Shown: piece after piece, positions 10,721 through 22,099 of the stretch
Numbering within the stretch: position 1 is the first letter of the stretch
Layout: each line of letters opens with the position of its first letter
Assembly: GCA_022478985.1 (NCBI GenBank)
Contig: JAKSZP010009527.1
Coordinates: forward strand, 1 to 64,000
Direction: 5' to 3'
Origin: Massospora cicadina
Lineage: Eukaryota; Entomophthoromycota; Entomophthoromycetes; Entomophthorales; Entomophthoraceae
DNA: 64,000 nt
Notes under the pieces: generated by a model
What the model was told of the DNA's origin: nothing
The model's database searches: none
What the model saw: the letters and a program-made list of their open reading frames with translations, nothing else
Program-made: the position numbers and the translations under genes

Positions 10721-11668
10721 GCCCAATACCACTGAAGTTAGAATTGAAGTGTCAGTAGTAACCAACCATTTCCAAAAACACTTGGATATCTTGCTTATCA
10801 GCCCTGGCCGAGTCATCTTACTTTTTCTTCCACCTTTACCAGATGATGCTTATGCCTTTTTGAGTCTACCTCAAACCTGAGGTATTCCAATTGTTCCTTG
10901 AAAAATAATACTTCAGGGGCTTGACCTTGATATTAGCATCAGCAAGTCAGCGGAAAGATTTCTCTAAGTGATCCATAATGTATGTGAATGTCTGAGAGAA
11001 CACATTGATATCAAGGAGGTAGACTAAAACACAGGACAGCTTTAAATCACCTAAGATTGTGTCCAGAGCCCGCTGAAACGTAGCTGGGGTATTACATAAA
11101 CCTTGGGGCATACGCGTAGGTTGGAATAATACCTTTGAAGTAATTATAGCGCATTTCTACCATTACACCGCTGGCAACTCAATCTTCCAGTACCCCAATA
11201 TCAAGTCCATGGCAGATAAGTAGTTGCGCATCCCAGCTGATCTAAAGCATCGTCAATTTTCAGGAGAGGATAGTCGTCCTTCTTTGTAACGATATTAAGC
11301 TTCTGGTAGTCAATGACCACCTGTTTGTGCCATCTTTTTCCTGACAATGAGCACCAGCAATGCCCATGAGCTCTTGGACAGCTCTAAAATTTCTTTCTAA
11401 ATCAATTGTCTACCTCATTGGAGACTACATCCTCCATAGCATTGGAGCGCCAGATGGGCTGTGACCAAATGGGAGGTTAATATCTGGTTTCTACCCAATG
11501 CACCACCCAACATGCGCACCCCAAATTGTGGTCATTAGAAGCAAAATATCTTAGTATTTTCCAAATAGGGCCATCGCCCTATCTTTCTGTTCCTCTGACA
11601 ACCCAGTCAGAGCATCCAGAAGAATGACTGCCATTACTTCATATAAGGATGTTACCAGTAGGCTGAGG
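10721..11668 (-). pseudogene. Element C reverse transcriptase and pre-RT segment
   Basis: The pre-RT helix region reads DALTGLSEEQKDRAMALFGK (about 11,560-11,620). RT motifs follow in shifted frames, among them a QGLCNTPATFQRALDTIL-like segment near 11,060-11,110. The catalytic box reads YLLD (11,010-11,021) instead of YxDD, so one Asp is gone. Upstream coding sequence is cut by element E at 11,668. Confidence 0.78.
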
Positions 11669-11673
11669 TCCTC

Positions 11674-12458
11674 TGTAGCGCACCAGCTCATTCCAACTAA
11701 GCCATTAATGAACTGGGAATCAGGGCACAAATAAATGACCAAAGGGCGGACAAGGTCCCTGAGACCATTCTTCTAGTGCATGTGCTACAGGCGTTGTGGA
11801 TAAACATCCCTTGATGGACTATTGCAAGTATGCTTACCCCAAGCAACATGCTATGACTGTAAGATAAGGCGTATAGGGAGGCAATAGCCTTCCTAATCTC
11901 CCTCTTAAAGTCCACATCCTGTTTGTATGGACCAAACATGACCGCTGTTAGATTACTTCTACCATTATAAACCTCTGAAGACAATAATAATAATAATAAG
12001 TAAGGCTTAAGAACGGCTTTTTTAGATATATTTAGGCGAGTTAATATAAAACGGAACTAGAGAACCTCCAATTCTCAAGTCCCTATCCATATAGCTCTCT
12101 GCTGCAAGCATAAATCAAGCTCATCCGTCTTGCTTGAAACTATGTCTTTTGAGATATATCTCTAAGCAAACCTCATTGTTCCAGGCCATATTAAATTCAA
12201 AGTGGCTGGGCCACCACACCTTAATTGTTCCAATTCTGACTTAATCCTCATTTAACTTAAAACCCACCCACTTCAAAGCCATTTGGTTTTACCTCAGGCC
12301 TGAAAAAGTTCTAACCGCCGTCCTTCCCCAGTATCAGTCCCAACCTGTGGTCTAACCAAGACTAATGCTCTCTCACCCCCTCTTTCTTCCACACCAGCTT
12401 GTCTTGTCTTATCAAAGATCAGGGCAATGTGATGTTGAGGAAAACCTCAACTGTCACA
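11674..12458 (-). repeat. Element E 3' LTR
   Basis: Begins TGTAGCGCACCAG and ends ctgtcaca on the plus strand. It matches 43,151-43,931. The inner side, cccccta at 12,462-12,468, is the complement of a polypurine tract. It contains a short aat repeat near 11,985. Confidence 0.88.
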
Positions 12459-12517
12459 TCACCCCCTAGACAAGAAGAACTACCAGATTTTCCCAAGACA
12501 CCAACACAATCTCTGGA

Positions 12518-12628
12518 TGTCTGCCACGTGGCCTCCTCAACTGGATGACCTTTCCACCAGACCTAAAATGACCAATGACCCCGCACCATCTTCATGTCCA
12601 GGATCCTCTCCACCTCATACTCCTCAGT
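12518..12628 (-). pseudogene. Element E chromodomain
   Basis: Minus strand reads TEEYEVERILDMKMVRGHWS, then an in-frame stop, then VWWKGHPVEEATWQ. This is a near-canonical chromodomain (EYEVExILxxR....YLVKWKGYP.EEATWEP) with one stop. It lies next to the polypurine tract and 3' LTR of E. The rest of E's pol is 26 kb away because F is inserted directly upstream of this domain. Confidence 0.9.
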
Positions 12629-12632
12629 CCCC

Positions 12633-12666
12633 TGTTATTACTTTAAAAATATATAGAAGATATGCT
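12633..12666 (-). repeat. Element F 3' LTR, piece 1
   Basis: TGTTATTACTTTAAA at the start corresponds to TGCTATAACTTTGG at 38,422. It ends in the target duplication atgct of insertion J. Confidence 0.8.
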
Positions 12667-13317
12667 TGTCAATTTTTGAGGATCACTCGATTATTTAATT
12701 AAATCCTGAATGCTTAATTGGGCTGAAGTTTTGCCGAATAATCCTCAATTTTTCCAGTTGATTATGGTATTTTGACCGTTTGGAAACTCACTAGGCATCC
12801 TCAAATAGCCCCGATTTTCTGGCCAATTTTTGGGCTTGTTTTTCTCTTAAATTGAAAACTTCAACTGAGGCAGGCAAAATTGAAAGTTGTGGATCCTGAG
12901 ATCCCAGATAGCCGACACTCTCCAAAAGCAACTTAGGGTACATATCAAATGAATATATAATAAGATAGATCTTTATTTAAGATTAAATTTTTGATAGATA
13001 TTCATTAGGCCAGGCGCTGGTATTTATACCTCTAGGGCAACTCCTGGCCACATTCAAGCACGCAATCTTAAAGCTTATTTTCCACCTCAGTTTGGCCCTT
13101 GAAATGATATGACTGAGACCTAATGCTGGGTTTATTGGTGGCAAAATACTCTCATGTTTGGGAGAATTTCAGGGACAAAAATGCAACAAAGAGCGTGCAA
13201 AATGGTCCAAAGATTGTCTTAACATGAGGTTCATCATACTGCTGACGAAATATGAATTTTGGGAGATTTTGTGGTCAATTTAAATAAATGATATACTTAA
13301 ATGGGCCAATGGCAGGC

Positions 13318-13562
13318 CTCTCTTGATAGCACTAGGTACTCCCATTTGGGCAGTCCATGTGCAAGTTCTATTGTGCCAGTTATCATATTGAAATACAAAA
13401 ATTATTTTAGGACCAGCTCCAGATATGTTTTTGTCATACTGCTGATGTAAACAACTCCCTATTTGGGTTGTCAACTGGCCCTCTCAATAGCCCTAGGTAC
13501 TCCCACTTGGGCAGTCCATGTGCAAGTGCTATCAGGCCAATTAGACATATTGACATACAAAT
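13318..13562. repeat. Direct repeat with 161-bp period inside J
   Basis: Two copies share ctaggtactccca, tgggcagtccatgtgcaag and a following acatacaaa/aaatacaaa (starts at 13,332 and 13,493). Upstream, catactgctga is also shared. Tandem copies like this occur in LTR U3 regions. Confidence 0.75.
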
Positions 13563-13699
13563 ATGCTCTTAGGCAGGAAATTGTTTAATTTAATATATTG
13601 TAAGGAAGGCCAACCAGGGGACAGACACTTCCAAATGTCAACCCGAAAAAAACAAATCTTAGTAAAAGGGAAGGCACCCCAGAGAAGCGATGCTATCTC

Positions 13700-15023
13700 T
13701 TGTTACCAGCAGGAACGCCACTATGGGGAGGGGGAGGGAACGTGTAAAGGGGCCTTAACCACAATTGAATATGTGTGGAGGAAGGGGTCTGAGTTGATGA
13801 ACCAAACTGGGAACCAGGAGGAGACCAGCTGATGGCGACGTGGTGGGAGGTACCCAAACATCCACGCCTGAAAGTGGTCCACCAAATGAGACCGGAATCT
13901 GTGGATGGCTTCTGGGAGGGTAGGGGTGGAGCCTGCGATGGCATCCAAGACAATCGTGTGGATAGTCCACATGGCGATTGTGACCACCAGAGCACGGAGG
14001 GAGGGTGGAAGGGGAGATACCTTGGATATAGCAAACATATCTCTTGACAGACTGAAAGGATGTGTTTGATCCTGGCCAAGCAGACGTTGAACTTTGCGCC
14101 ATATCACTTTAAAGGTAGGGCACTTCTCCAGGCAGTTGAACAGCGTTCCATACTGGCCACACGACGCAGGATGAGTGTAAAGCGTTAGAGTGCTCAGCCA
14201 TATGGTACACCCACCTCAGGCAGCACCACACATGGGAACGGATTTGAGGCTGCAACAGAGGGTGGTGTGCTTATTCCCAAATAGTATTCTAGTCTCAATG
14301 GAATAAGGGATGTCCATCATGTCAAGGTAGTCCACCCTGGATAGGACATGGATCCGTGTGGAGATCAAGCCATCTTGAATGGGTAACCCCTGTACCTCTT
14401 GTGTGAACTGAGGAGAGGGGCGGCCTCTCTGGGCTGTGTGTCCACTAATATGAATTATCCACTCAGCGCTCCGCATGTAGAAAAGGATTCATTTGTAGTG
14501 GGTTTTAGTACTGTGAGGGCCTGTGGCCGATGGGTGGGAAGCCAGATATTTCATCAAGGAGTGAAGGTTTGATGGATTGTTAAGGCCCAAGGCGCGGGAG
14601 AAGTTGGAGCGGGCCATGTGGGACCAGTGTTGGGAGTGGAGCATAGGGGCGGTGACAGCCGCAATCCAGGTGCCCAAGATCTTGGCATCATGGGCTTTAA
14701 AGTCGAGCAGGCCCATGCCACCATGACGACGAAAGCCAAACATGACCTTAAGCCGCAATGGCGGTGGGCAGCCTGACCATAGCCACCCTTGTAGGAGGGC
14801 ATACATAGATTTAAAAAACCTGGGGAGAAGGCGATTGCGTGGGCTCCAAACCAAACTTTGGAGAGGAGCATAGAGTTAGCTAAAACAACCCTGCCAGTAA
14901 GGGAAGTAGGGTGGGCTCTGAGGGAGGCGATACGCTTCGTCACATTGTCTAGAATATGACTTTCCATTACTGCTGAGGCATACCCTCCTGCCTCCACCCA
15001 CACTCCCAGATGGCGGAAAAGCC
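13700..15023 (-). pseudogene. LINE R ORF2: thumb and C-terminal zinc-finger region
   Basis: Frames on the minus strand read TIGLFRHLGVWVEAGGYASA, LTGRVVLANSMLLSKVWFGA and GGMGLLDFKAHDAKILGTWI, typical of LINE ORF2 after the palm. Near 14,100-14,170, SCGQYGTLFNCLEKCPTFKV looks like a decayed C-terminal zinc finger. Several frameshifts are present. The last few hundred bases before 13,586 are untranslated. Confidence 0.75.
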
Positions 15024-16101
15024 CTATGGTAGGGCGTGGCACAAAGGGGAGCACAAGTGGGGCGGTGTGGGGTGAGCAGGGAAGGCGAGCACATGTGCAA
15101 ACAGATGGGCTTGGCTGGGCATTGGTCGCTGGGGCCCAGCAGGTTTGATACTGACCAAGGAGGGTGTTTTTGTTTTGGAAGCGTTCAGTGCAGCATTACT
15201 TACCCGGGAATACTCCTGGATGAGAGCTTCAAGCGCGCGTGCATCTTGATTATTAGACACCCTGACCACACAGTCATCTGCAAACGCCATCATCTTGATT
15301 GGGGCTTGGCCTGGTACATGGACCCCAGTGAGGTGGGCATTCACGTTTCGAAGTAGTGGGTCAAGGCTGAAGTTGTATAAGAGTAGGCTAAGGGGTCCCC
15401 TTGGTGTAGGCCCTTTGAGGGTGGACTACTTCCGTGAGGAAGCCAGGGCCACGCACTGCCATTGTTGCAGATTCCGTGAGCAGCATTACCCAGTTGATGA
15501 AGCGAGGGGGCAAGCAGAATTGGTGGAGGCAGGCCCTGAGGTATTCCCAGTTTACTCTATCATAGGCCTTATGTTGGTCCAAAAATACAGGTGCCCCAGA
15601 GGCTGTGGACTGGCATGCGTTAGCCACAGAGTGCACGTTGTCCCAAATCGACCTTCTGGGTATGAAACTGAATTGTTCTGAGGCTATGGTGGCAGATGCT
15701 ACAATTCCTAAACGGTTAGCCATGATTTTAGTTAAAATTTTTGTATCCATGTTAGTTAAAGAAATGGGGCGCCAGTTGGCTAGGTCTAGCTTATCCCCTT
15801 TCTTGAAGAGTGTGACTGTGAAGGCCTCTTGCCCTCCTGGTAGAAGGCGCGTATCTAGAAGGCTCTGGTTAAGGGAGGCAAGCAGCAGTGGGGATATATA
15901 TTTGAAGTACTTCTTATAGAACTCATATGGAATACCATCAGGGCCTGGGCATTTCCAATTTGTTGCACTGCAGATGGCTGACCAGAGTTCATTCGGAGTA
16001 ATCAAATTCATTAATTCTGGGTATTGGGAAACGGTGCAGATGTGAGTGCTGTTGAGAAATTTCACCACTTTGGCCAGCTGAATTGGAGCGGATTGGTACA
16101 A
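15024..16101 (-). pseudogene. LINE R ORF2: reverse transcriptase
   Basis: Minus frame 16,101-15,388 reads the LINE RT: KCPGPDGIPYEFYKKYF, ANWRPISLTNMDTKILTKIM, FIPRRSIWDNVH, and FLDQHKAYDRVNW with the first catalytic Asp. A shift follows at the GLRQGDPLSP region. The catalytic box AFADDCVV lies at 15,273-15,284, intact. The palm is close to complete but split over two frames. Confidence 0.88.
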
Positions 16102-17245
16102 CTCAGAGTTTTACTTTTGTATTTTGATTGCCACTTCAGCTGGTGTATCCGCGACAGAATCATCCAATCTCTGCATCTGTGTGCAGGCCACGCTCTGGCG
16201 CGCTGCGAAGAATTTTTTAAAAAAATATGCAGTGCATGTGCCGCCCTCTGTAATGTGTTTCGGCCCTGTACTGAACACAAACCTGATGTTTGTGTTGCCT
16301 TTTTAAAGCGTTGAGATGGGCGGCTGCTTCTGCCCACTTCCGGCCCCAAGCAGGGCTGTAGCCTGTGGCTGGGATGTTGGACTCCAGGTGTGCCAACTCT
16401 GCCAGAGTGCGCGAGATAATGGTTGATGTAGCTCATGAGCGTCGGGAGGAGAGATGGCGAGTGTGGCAGATGGTATCCTCTTTGAAGGCTGACCATGTGG
16501 AAATTGGGTCCGCGCAATACGGTGTAATAAACTCTTTTGCCAAAGTTGCTGATTCCACCCAAGTGGAAAATCCTGGCGACACAAGTTCAGGTGGCAGAGT
16601 TTGCACCAATGTGGGGCCTTAGCCACTGTGACGGGTAAGTGGTAGGTTATCAAAGCCAGCTGGTGGTTGGAGAATTTGATTTTTGTTGTTTGGAAGTGGG
16701 AAATGTGAGATAAAAATTTCGCCGGCATGAGGATAAGGTTGATGCAGGTCATGGACCTTAATTGCCCGTTGTGGACGTGGGGGCGCATCATGTTTTTGAG
16801 CAGAGGGGCTTGCCGTGGCAGCATGTCTAATAACCCAAGGGTGGCCTTTAGAACGTGAAGTTCTACATGCCCCTGGGGGGGTATGGGATGAGGAAGGCCA
16901 ATGATCTGTGGGTGAGTTTAGCCAACAGTTCATGTTGCCAACTATGAAAGGGTCAGGGGCAATGGAAAGGATTTGACCAATGAGAAAAATTCCCAATGCT
17001 CTCATGCACAGGTCAAGGCATAAATGTTGATGATAATGTGTGCCATGTCAGCCTACAAGAATGTAACAACGAGGACTCAGCCATTGAGGAGGGATTTTGA
17101 TGATAAAAATCTAAAAAAATTGTTTTTCTGAACTAGCACCCCACAGTGCTCTGACCAGAAGGATAGGGAAGGGAGGAGCATGGTTTTCCAAGCGTCCTCA
17201 GAACCTTGCGGATAGTGGGACTCCTGGATGGCCAGGATGTCCATA
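16102..17245 (-). pseudogene. LINE R ORF2: partial endonuclease and linker
   Basis: The insertion begins exactly at MDILAIQESHYPQGSEDAWK (17,245 leftward), the second endonuclease motif with the catalytic Glu (DILAIQExH), so motif I is missing. The matching region of LINE M (59,126 onward) has VDILAIQETH. The rest of the endonuclease and the linker to the RT are scattered over stop-rich frames. The enzyme would nick target DNA. Confidence 0.78.
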
Positions 17246-17695
17246 AGGCAGGAAATTGTTATGCTTTTCATTTGTCTGAATGTCCATGGGAGTTTTAAAC
17301 GTTAACTTTGGTTCAGTCCTGAACAATTTTATACACTTATTTCTTAATATTGGTTCTGATTAAATGGGACTAGTTGCTAAGGTTTGGGGCAGTAATGATT
17401 GTCCCAACTGTGTAAATGTATTCATCTTAAGCTACTGATAGAATTATTAATTGAATTGAAGTTGGGTTGATTGGCCCATCTGTGTAGTTGCAGAGAAGAT
17501 TGTCCTAAATGTGCAGGGGTATCTAGCCTGAAATTTGTAATATAATTAAATACACATTGTGATTATCAGCCCAAGCTGTGTTATTGCAATAGGTTTTGAT
17601 TAGATTAATAGTTCAAGCATTGGGAGGTAATTTAGCCCAATTTGTAGGTTGTCAAAGGGTTTATTTTTGAGTCAAACACAGAATATGGCAATGCT

Positions 17696-17852
17696 GAAGG
17701 GCTTTGCAAATGATTGAGCCCTCTGGGAAATAGAGCAGATGATATGGAGATCGTCAGTCCTTAGCACACATGTAAAATAAATATAATATAATAATGGGAG
17801 CTATTGTTCTGATAACCCTTCTTTATTAAATTCTATAATTTCAGCGGACGCT
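17696..17852 (-). repeat. Element F 3' LTR, piece 2
   Basis: Matches 38,456-38,612 (gatatggagatcgtcagtcc versus gatatcatcagtcc, then gggagctattg). It ends with target duplication acgct of element G. Confidence 0.85.
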
Positions 17853-18612
17853 TGTTGGATTTAAGATAGGATAGGCTCTCTTGGGTGCATGAAGTCTAAA
17901 TTTCAAAAAAGAGGGGGATTAAAATAACCTAAATTAATAAATTATTTAGACACTAAAAATTAAAAATTGTAGGTTCTTATAGTTTTAATTTCACAAGGCA
18001 ATGAAAAAAACCCTCTCAATATCTGACTGGTCAGTATTTAGAATGTATTGAGGGTCAAAGGGAATTCAATGATAAATTTGGAACGGCTTCTTACATTCTG
18101 ATTAAGAAAATATATAAATTTAGCCTATCTAAGCCCAGAAAACTCGCTTCACTTTGGCTGTATGACAGATGGGGAGTTAACTTTCAGCAAGACGTGCTGT
18201 GGGGTAACAATATTCTAAATTTCAGACAATCTACATTAGCTAAAATTACTAAACTTTGGGGGACCTCTACTACGCCTATAATAGGGGGTGATCCCTACTT
18301 AGATGTTTGAAAGTGAATTGGACGTGGCAGGGGGAGAAACTGTAATGGACTCCCCAGGTTCCCTCACATGGTCAGGGCAGCTTGACTGCCTGATTCATGT
18401 AAATTGACCATTTTGTATTCATATTAGTGTTACCTCAATCTGCGGAGTTCCACCAAGAATTGGCCAGAGTCCTTTTGACCAATAAAATCATGCATATCAT
18501 TTAAATAAACCTTATTATCATCAGAAACTTATAAATGTCTAATATTTCCCCACTTCAGCCCATTTTGAAAAAAACATTCTTTTCTTGGACCATGAGGATA
18601 AAATGTCTGACA
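17853..18612 (-). repeat. Element G 3' LTR
   Basis: TGTTGGATTTAAGATAGG...GTCTGACA. A complement of the polypurine tract (ccccctctt) follows at 18,616-18,624. Confidence 0.9.
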
Positions 18613-18699
18613 TCACCCCCTCTTAAGAATGTTGGGGGGAGAATAGAGCTGTAGGATGCGACCATGTACCCAATTTATAGTGATACTGGTAGCCAACGA

Positions 18700-19780
18700 T
18701 TTTATTGAATACTTATCATCTCTCTTGTAGGTGACAGTGAAGGTAACCTCCCAAATAGATCAAAGCTTGCTACTTTTGGGTGTGTTGCCGTTATGGTAAT
18801 ATGGGTTTAAGTCATACACTTAGAAGAAAGGTAGGGCAGCCCAAAACCCATTTGCCGCTTGTCCCTCTTTTGTAACCATCTTAGCTAAGTTTGTCATAGC
18901 CACAGATTGAAGCTGAATGATACGTTGAGCCAATCTTCTCATAGCTTTTTCAGGTTCCTCATCTTTAAAAGAAAACCTCTTTAGTTAAAAATGCGGGTAT
19001 CCCTGGTTCTCGTCATACAGAACATGGAATGAGGACATTTTCAGGATCTGGTGATAACTAATCCGTTATGCCATAAGAGCACTAGTATGAATTGATCCCA
19101 GTGAAGCGGATCAAAGGAGGCCATTTCAAGCATGATGGAAACCAAGGATCCATTGTCTCTCTCCACAGTTCCATTGATAGAGGGATGATATGGGGCTAAG
19201 GAAAGTTGTTAGGTCCCCATATACGTAGCCAGGATCTTGGCTACTCTGGAGGCGAAGTTCTTACCATTATCTCAGAGTAGTACTTGGGAACAGCTATGGC
19301 AGTTGAGAAAATTTTGATGTAAAAAGGGTTTGGTGGCTTTGGCCGTTTGCAGGGAGTGCAAGGCTTCAATCCACATAGTAAAGTGGTCAATACTTACTAG
19401 GGTAAATTTATTCCCACTGGTAATCTGTGGGAGGGGACCTACTACATCTAGACTGATGGTGTGGAATGGTTGTTGAGGGGTAGTGGGTTAGTACTAGTAT
19501 TCAATCTTGAAACTGGATTACTTCTTACATGCAAGGCAGGCATCCAAGACTTTGAGAATAGCTTCCATGATTACTTCCCAATAGTACCGCTCCTTAATCC
19601 ATTCATAGGTTTTCTTCACTCTCCCACGACCTAGGGTATAGTGAGCCTCCACAATAACAGGTACACGTTCTGAAGGCTGTAGATAAGGCAACCACTTTTA
19701 CCCCACTTGTTTATACAACTTCCCGTTCTCCACTTTGTTGTTGCAGGAGTGCCAGGCTAACATCTTCTGATCAGGCCATC
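18700..19780 (-). pseudogene. Element G integrase
   Basis: Minus strand from about 19,600: CLACKK of the HHCC domain, QQPFHTISLDVVGPLPQ with the first Asp, TMWIEALHSLQTAKATKPFL, and DNGKNFASRVAKILATYMGT with the second Asp. NGTVERDNGSLVSIM (near 19,150) keeps the catalytic Glu, followed by DPLHWDQF. Scattered stops break the frame. It is the clearest D-D-E set among the minus-strand copies. Confidence 0.85.
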
Positions 19781-19793
19781 CTAATCCGCCCAG

Positions 19794-20330
19794 TCATTGG
19801 GGGGTCATTAAGAGATCATGTAACCTATCTGCCTCACTATTATACAAATGCATACTGGGCAGACGAGTTAACCCATCAACATTCATTTGATGGGTTCCAG
19901 CACGGTGTTTAGTCTTCATGTTAAAATGCTGGAGCTTTAATGCCCATCGTGCTACACGCCCAGAAGGACCCTTAATATTCTGTAACCATTTCAGGGAAGC
20001 GTTCTCAGTAACCACAGTGAAAGTAGTGCCATTAAAGATATGACGTTAATGTTTTACAGCTAACAAAACAGCAAGGCACTCCTTCTATGTGACGCTGTAG
20101 TTGCGTTCTGCATTTGATAGCATCTTACCGAACAAGGTTAATGGATGATCTACAAAATTCTATCCAGTTAGGCTAATATGGCCCAATGTCATAGTCCAAG
20201 GCAACGGTAAACAAGATAAAAGGTTTTTTATAATCTGGGTGCCATAGGATAGGGCGTTGTTGTAACAGTTTCTTCAATGTTTCAAAAGCAGCTGCTTGTT
20301 CTGTACCCCAATAAAAAGGGGTGTTTTTAG
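19794..20330 (-). pseudogene. Element G RNase H
   Basis: Frame 20,015-19,794 reads VTENASLKWLQNIKGPSGRV, ARWALKLQHFNMKTKHRAGT and NVDGLTRLP, the closing half of gypsy RNase H. The first half (20,040-20,330) is in broken frames. The linker DRLHDLLMTP follows, as in element H. Confidence 0.82.
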
Positions 20331-21180
20331 TCAATAGTTGAACGGGAGGCTCACTGAGATGAGCGAACCTGGGGATGAATTAATGGTAATACCCCATCAT
20401 ACCCAAAAATACCTGAATGTCGCAAAGGTTTGTAGGGGAAGACATTTTAGAGATAGCTTCGACTTTATCTTGTAAAGGATGCATCTCTTCTTGAAAATAG
20501 CATGTATAAAAAAATTTAGCTTCTTTTGGAAAAGGAGCATTTTGACAGTTCTAACTTGATATTAGAAGCCCGCAGGTGTTAAAATATTTTTTTAAATGTG
20601 AGAGATGATCAGTGAATGTTGCAGAAAAGACGGTGATGTCATTAAGATAGACAATCGCACAGCTTAGCTTGAGGTCCCACAGAATGTGATCCATTGCACG
20701 TTGGAAGGATGCCAGCTCATTGCACAGCCCTTGGGGTAAGTGGGTAGGCTGAAATAAGCCTTCACTGAAATAAGAGCGCATTTCTCCTGGTTTTTGGAAG
20801 AGAGGTCCATTTTCTAATATACTTTCCAAGTCCATGTCTGAGAAGTATTTTGATCAGGAGATTTGTGCAAGGGCATCATCTATGCGGAGGATAGGATAGC
20901 TGTCTTTTTTACTAAGGTTATTTAGTTTACGGTAGTCCATCAATACCCAAGCACCACCATATTCTTTTTGATCAACAAGAGAAGAGACGCCCAAGGGCTT
21001 TAGGATGGTACTAATAACCAAGCGTCTAATAGCTGCTTGAGTTCAACCCTCATTTGTTGCTCTTCAACCTTGGACTTACGGTAATGTTTATATTGAATAG
21101 GTTGGGCATCAACAACATCAATGGAGTGGCTCCATTCCTCCATATGCTCATAAACCGTGTCAGTATAGATTTTATATCAC
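20331..21180 (-). pseudogene. Element G reverse transcriptase
   Basis: Frame 20,835-20,551 reads EMRSYFSEGLFQPTHLPQGL, NELASFQRAMDHIL and DLKLSCAIVYLNDITVFSAT. The catalytic box is YLND (20,638-20,649): the first of the two Asp residues is Asn, a G-to-A type change. The upstream finger motifs lie in broken frames around 20,840-21,170. Confidence 0.85.
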
Positions 21181-21349
21181 TATATGTATATTAGTAGAGA
21201 ATGAACTTGTCTAAGCTCATCTTGGGTTAGTTAATCTGAAATGTGGACGTTAGGAAGAGTACACACCATCTGGTCAGTGGGTAAGCCAATATCCAACATT
21301 GACCCAATAAAGTGGTCACTATTAGTCTCATTGATGAAATTTAGCAGAC

Positions 21350-21630
21350 CTTTCCTTATCTCTTGATGTTTTTTAGCAATATTGGTTTATTAGTAAGGTT
21401 TCCCAATGGATGTTAATGGGTCATTTACATGTGTGATCTAGTATACATGGCAATACCTGGGGTTCTAAAGAGCTTTCTCCATCAATTCTTGTTATGTGCT
21501 TCAGTCAGGCTTGGGAGATCTTTAAACTAACATTGTTAGAGACCACCCATTATTAACTAGCCTTGATTAATGTTTCCTTTGAAGCATAAAAGGGAATGCC
21601 CTCTGAAGCGTCCACTGCTTTGGGCAACTT
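21350..21630 (-). pseudogene. Element G dUTPase-like domain remnant
   Basis: Minus strand reads AVDASEGIPFYASKETLIKA, two stops, VSLKISQA, then SSLEPQVLPCILDHTCK and PINI. It aligns with the better preserved copy in H (46,865-47,140): GIPFYA motif I, VLPxILD motif III. It sits between protease and RT. It is too damaged to be active. The dUTPase assignment rests on H and D. Confidence 0.6.
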
Positions 21631-21769
21631 TTTTCTGTTGCAACCAGAGGTTGAGTAGAATAAAGGTAAAGCAGAGGATGGGTATTCAACTAAGCAGGAG
21701 TATTATTTATTATGGGTTCTTTATTGGTAAAGAGTAGAGAATTCATAGCTTTGTGGTGAGAGGTAACCC

Positions 21770-22090
21770 TATTTCATGTTGATTATACCATCATACTCAA
21801 TCATAAACTGTGTATCAATAAGAAAATCATAAGCGTTATTATCCAAGGCCATAGCGGTAGCTGACTATATGAGCTTCTACAATTCGAATAGGCAAGGAGA
21901 GGTAGGCTCCTATAGCACTGGTGTTGTTGGGACCCGCTGTTCTAAACTCCTGCATACATTCAAGATCAGGAGACAGCTTAATATTCTTGATCACATGGAA
22001 GAGAGAAAGTTCACAGGTGATCCAGTGTTTAAGATATCTTAAAACTTGAATTTTTGAATAATGACCTATACCTTAGTTATGGTCCCACCA
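21770..22090 (-). pseudogene. Element G aspartic protease
   Basis: Minus strand reads ILNTGSPVNFLSSM at about 22,030, then shifted sequence and ATAMALDNNAYDFLIDTQ. H has ILDTGSPVNVIS and AVALDNNAYGMLFGTQ at the same places. The catalytic Asp of D-T-G is Asn here (GAC to AAC). Confidence 0.78.
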
Positions 22091-22099
22091 AAGTTGGGG

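Larger units (their letters stand above)
13586..17245 (-). mobile_element. LINE R: 5'-truncated APE-type LINE inside J
   Basis: Flanked by a perfect 15-bp direct repeat aggcaggaaattgtt (13,571-13,585 and 17,246-17,260). The 3' end is on the left: the minus strand ends AT-rich (caatatattaaatta). The 5' end is cut inside the endonuclease gene, so ORF1 is absent. It is the same family as LINE M. Confidence 0.92.
12667..17690. mobile_element. Insertion J: 1.35-kb TG...CA unit, probably a solo LTR, split by LINE R
   Basis: The unit runs TGTCAATTTTTGAGG...GAATATGGCA with perfect 5-bp duplications atgct (12,662-12,666 and 17,691-17,695). Without LINE R and its duplication it is 1,349 bp (12,667-13,585 plus 17,261-17,690). 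The two halves do not resemble each other, so they are not a pair of LTRs. No coding motif is seen. A long solo LTR is the simplest reading. Confidence 0.75.

Noticed and set aside
11985..12000. aat microsatellite considered as a feature of its own
   Set aside because: Short and part of E's LTR; the other LTR has a shorter version.
13693..14107. Three overlapping minus-strand frames of 115-128 codons
   Set aside because: All three cover the same damaged C-terminal part of LINE R; they are one pseudogene in several frames.
17856..17865. tggatttaag first taken as G's LTR start
   Set aside because: Starting at TGTT (17,853) gives equal LTR lengths and a perfect acgct duplication, so the earlier start is correct.
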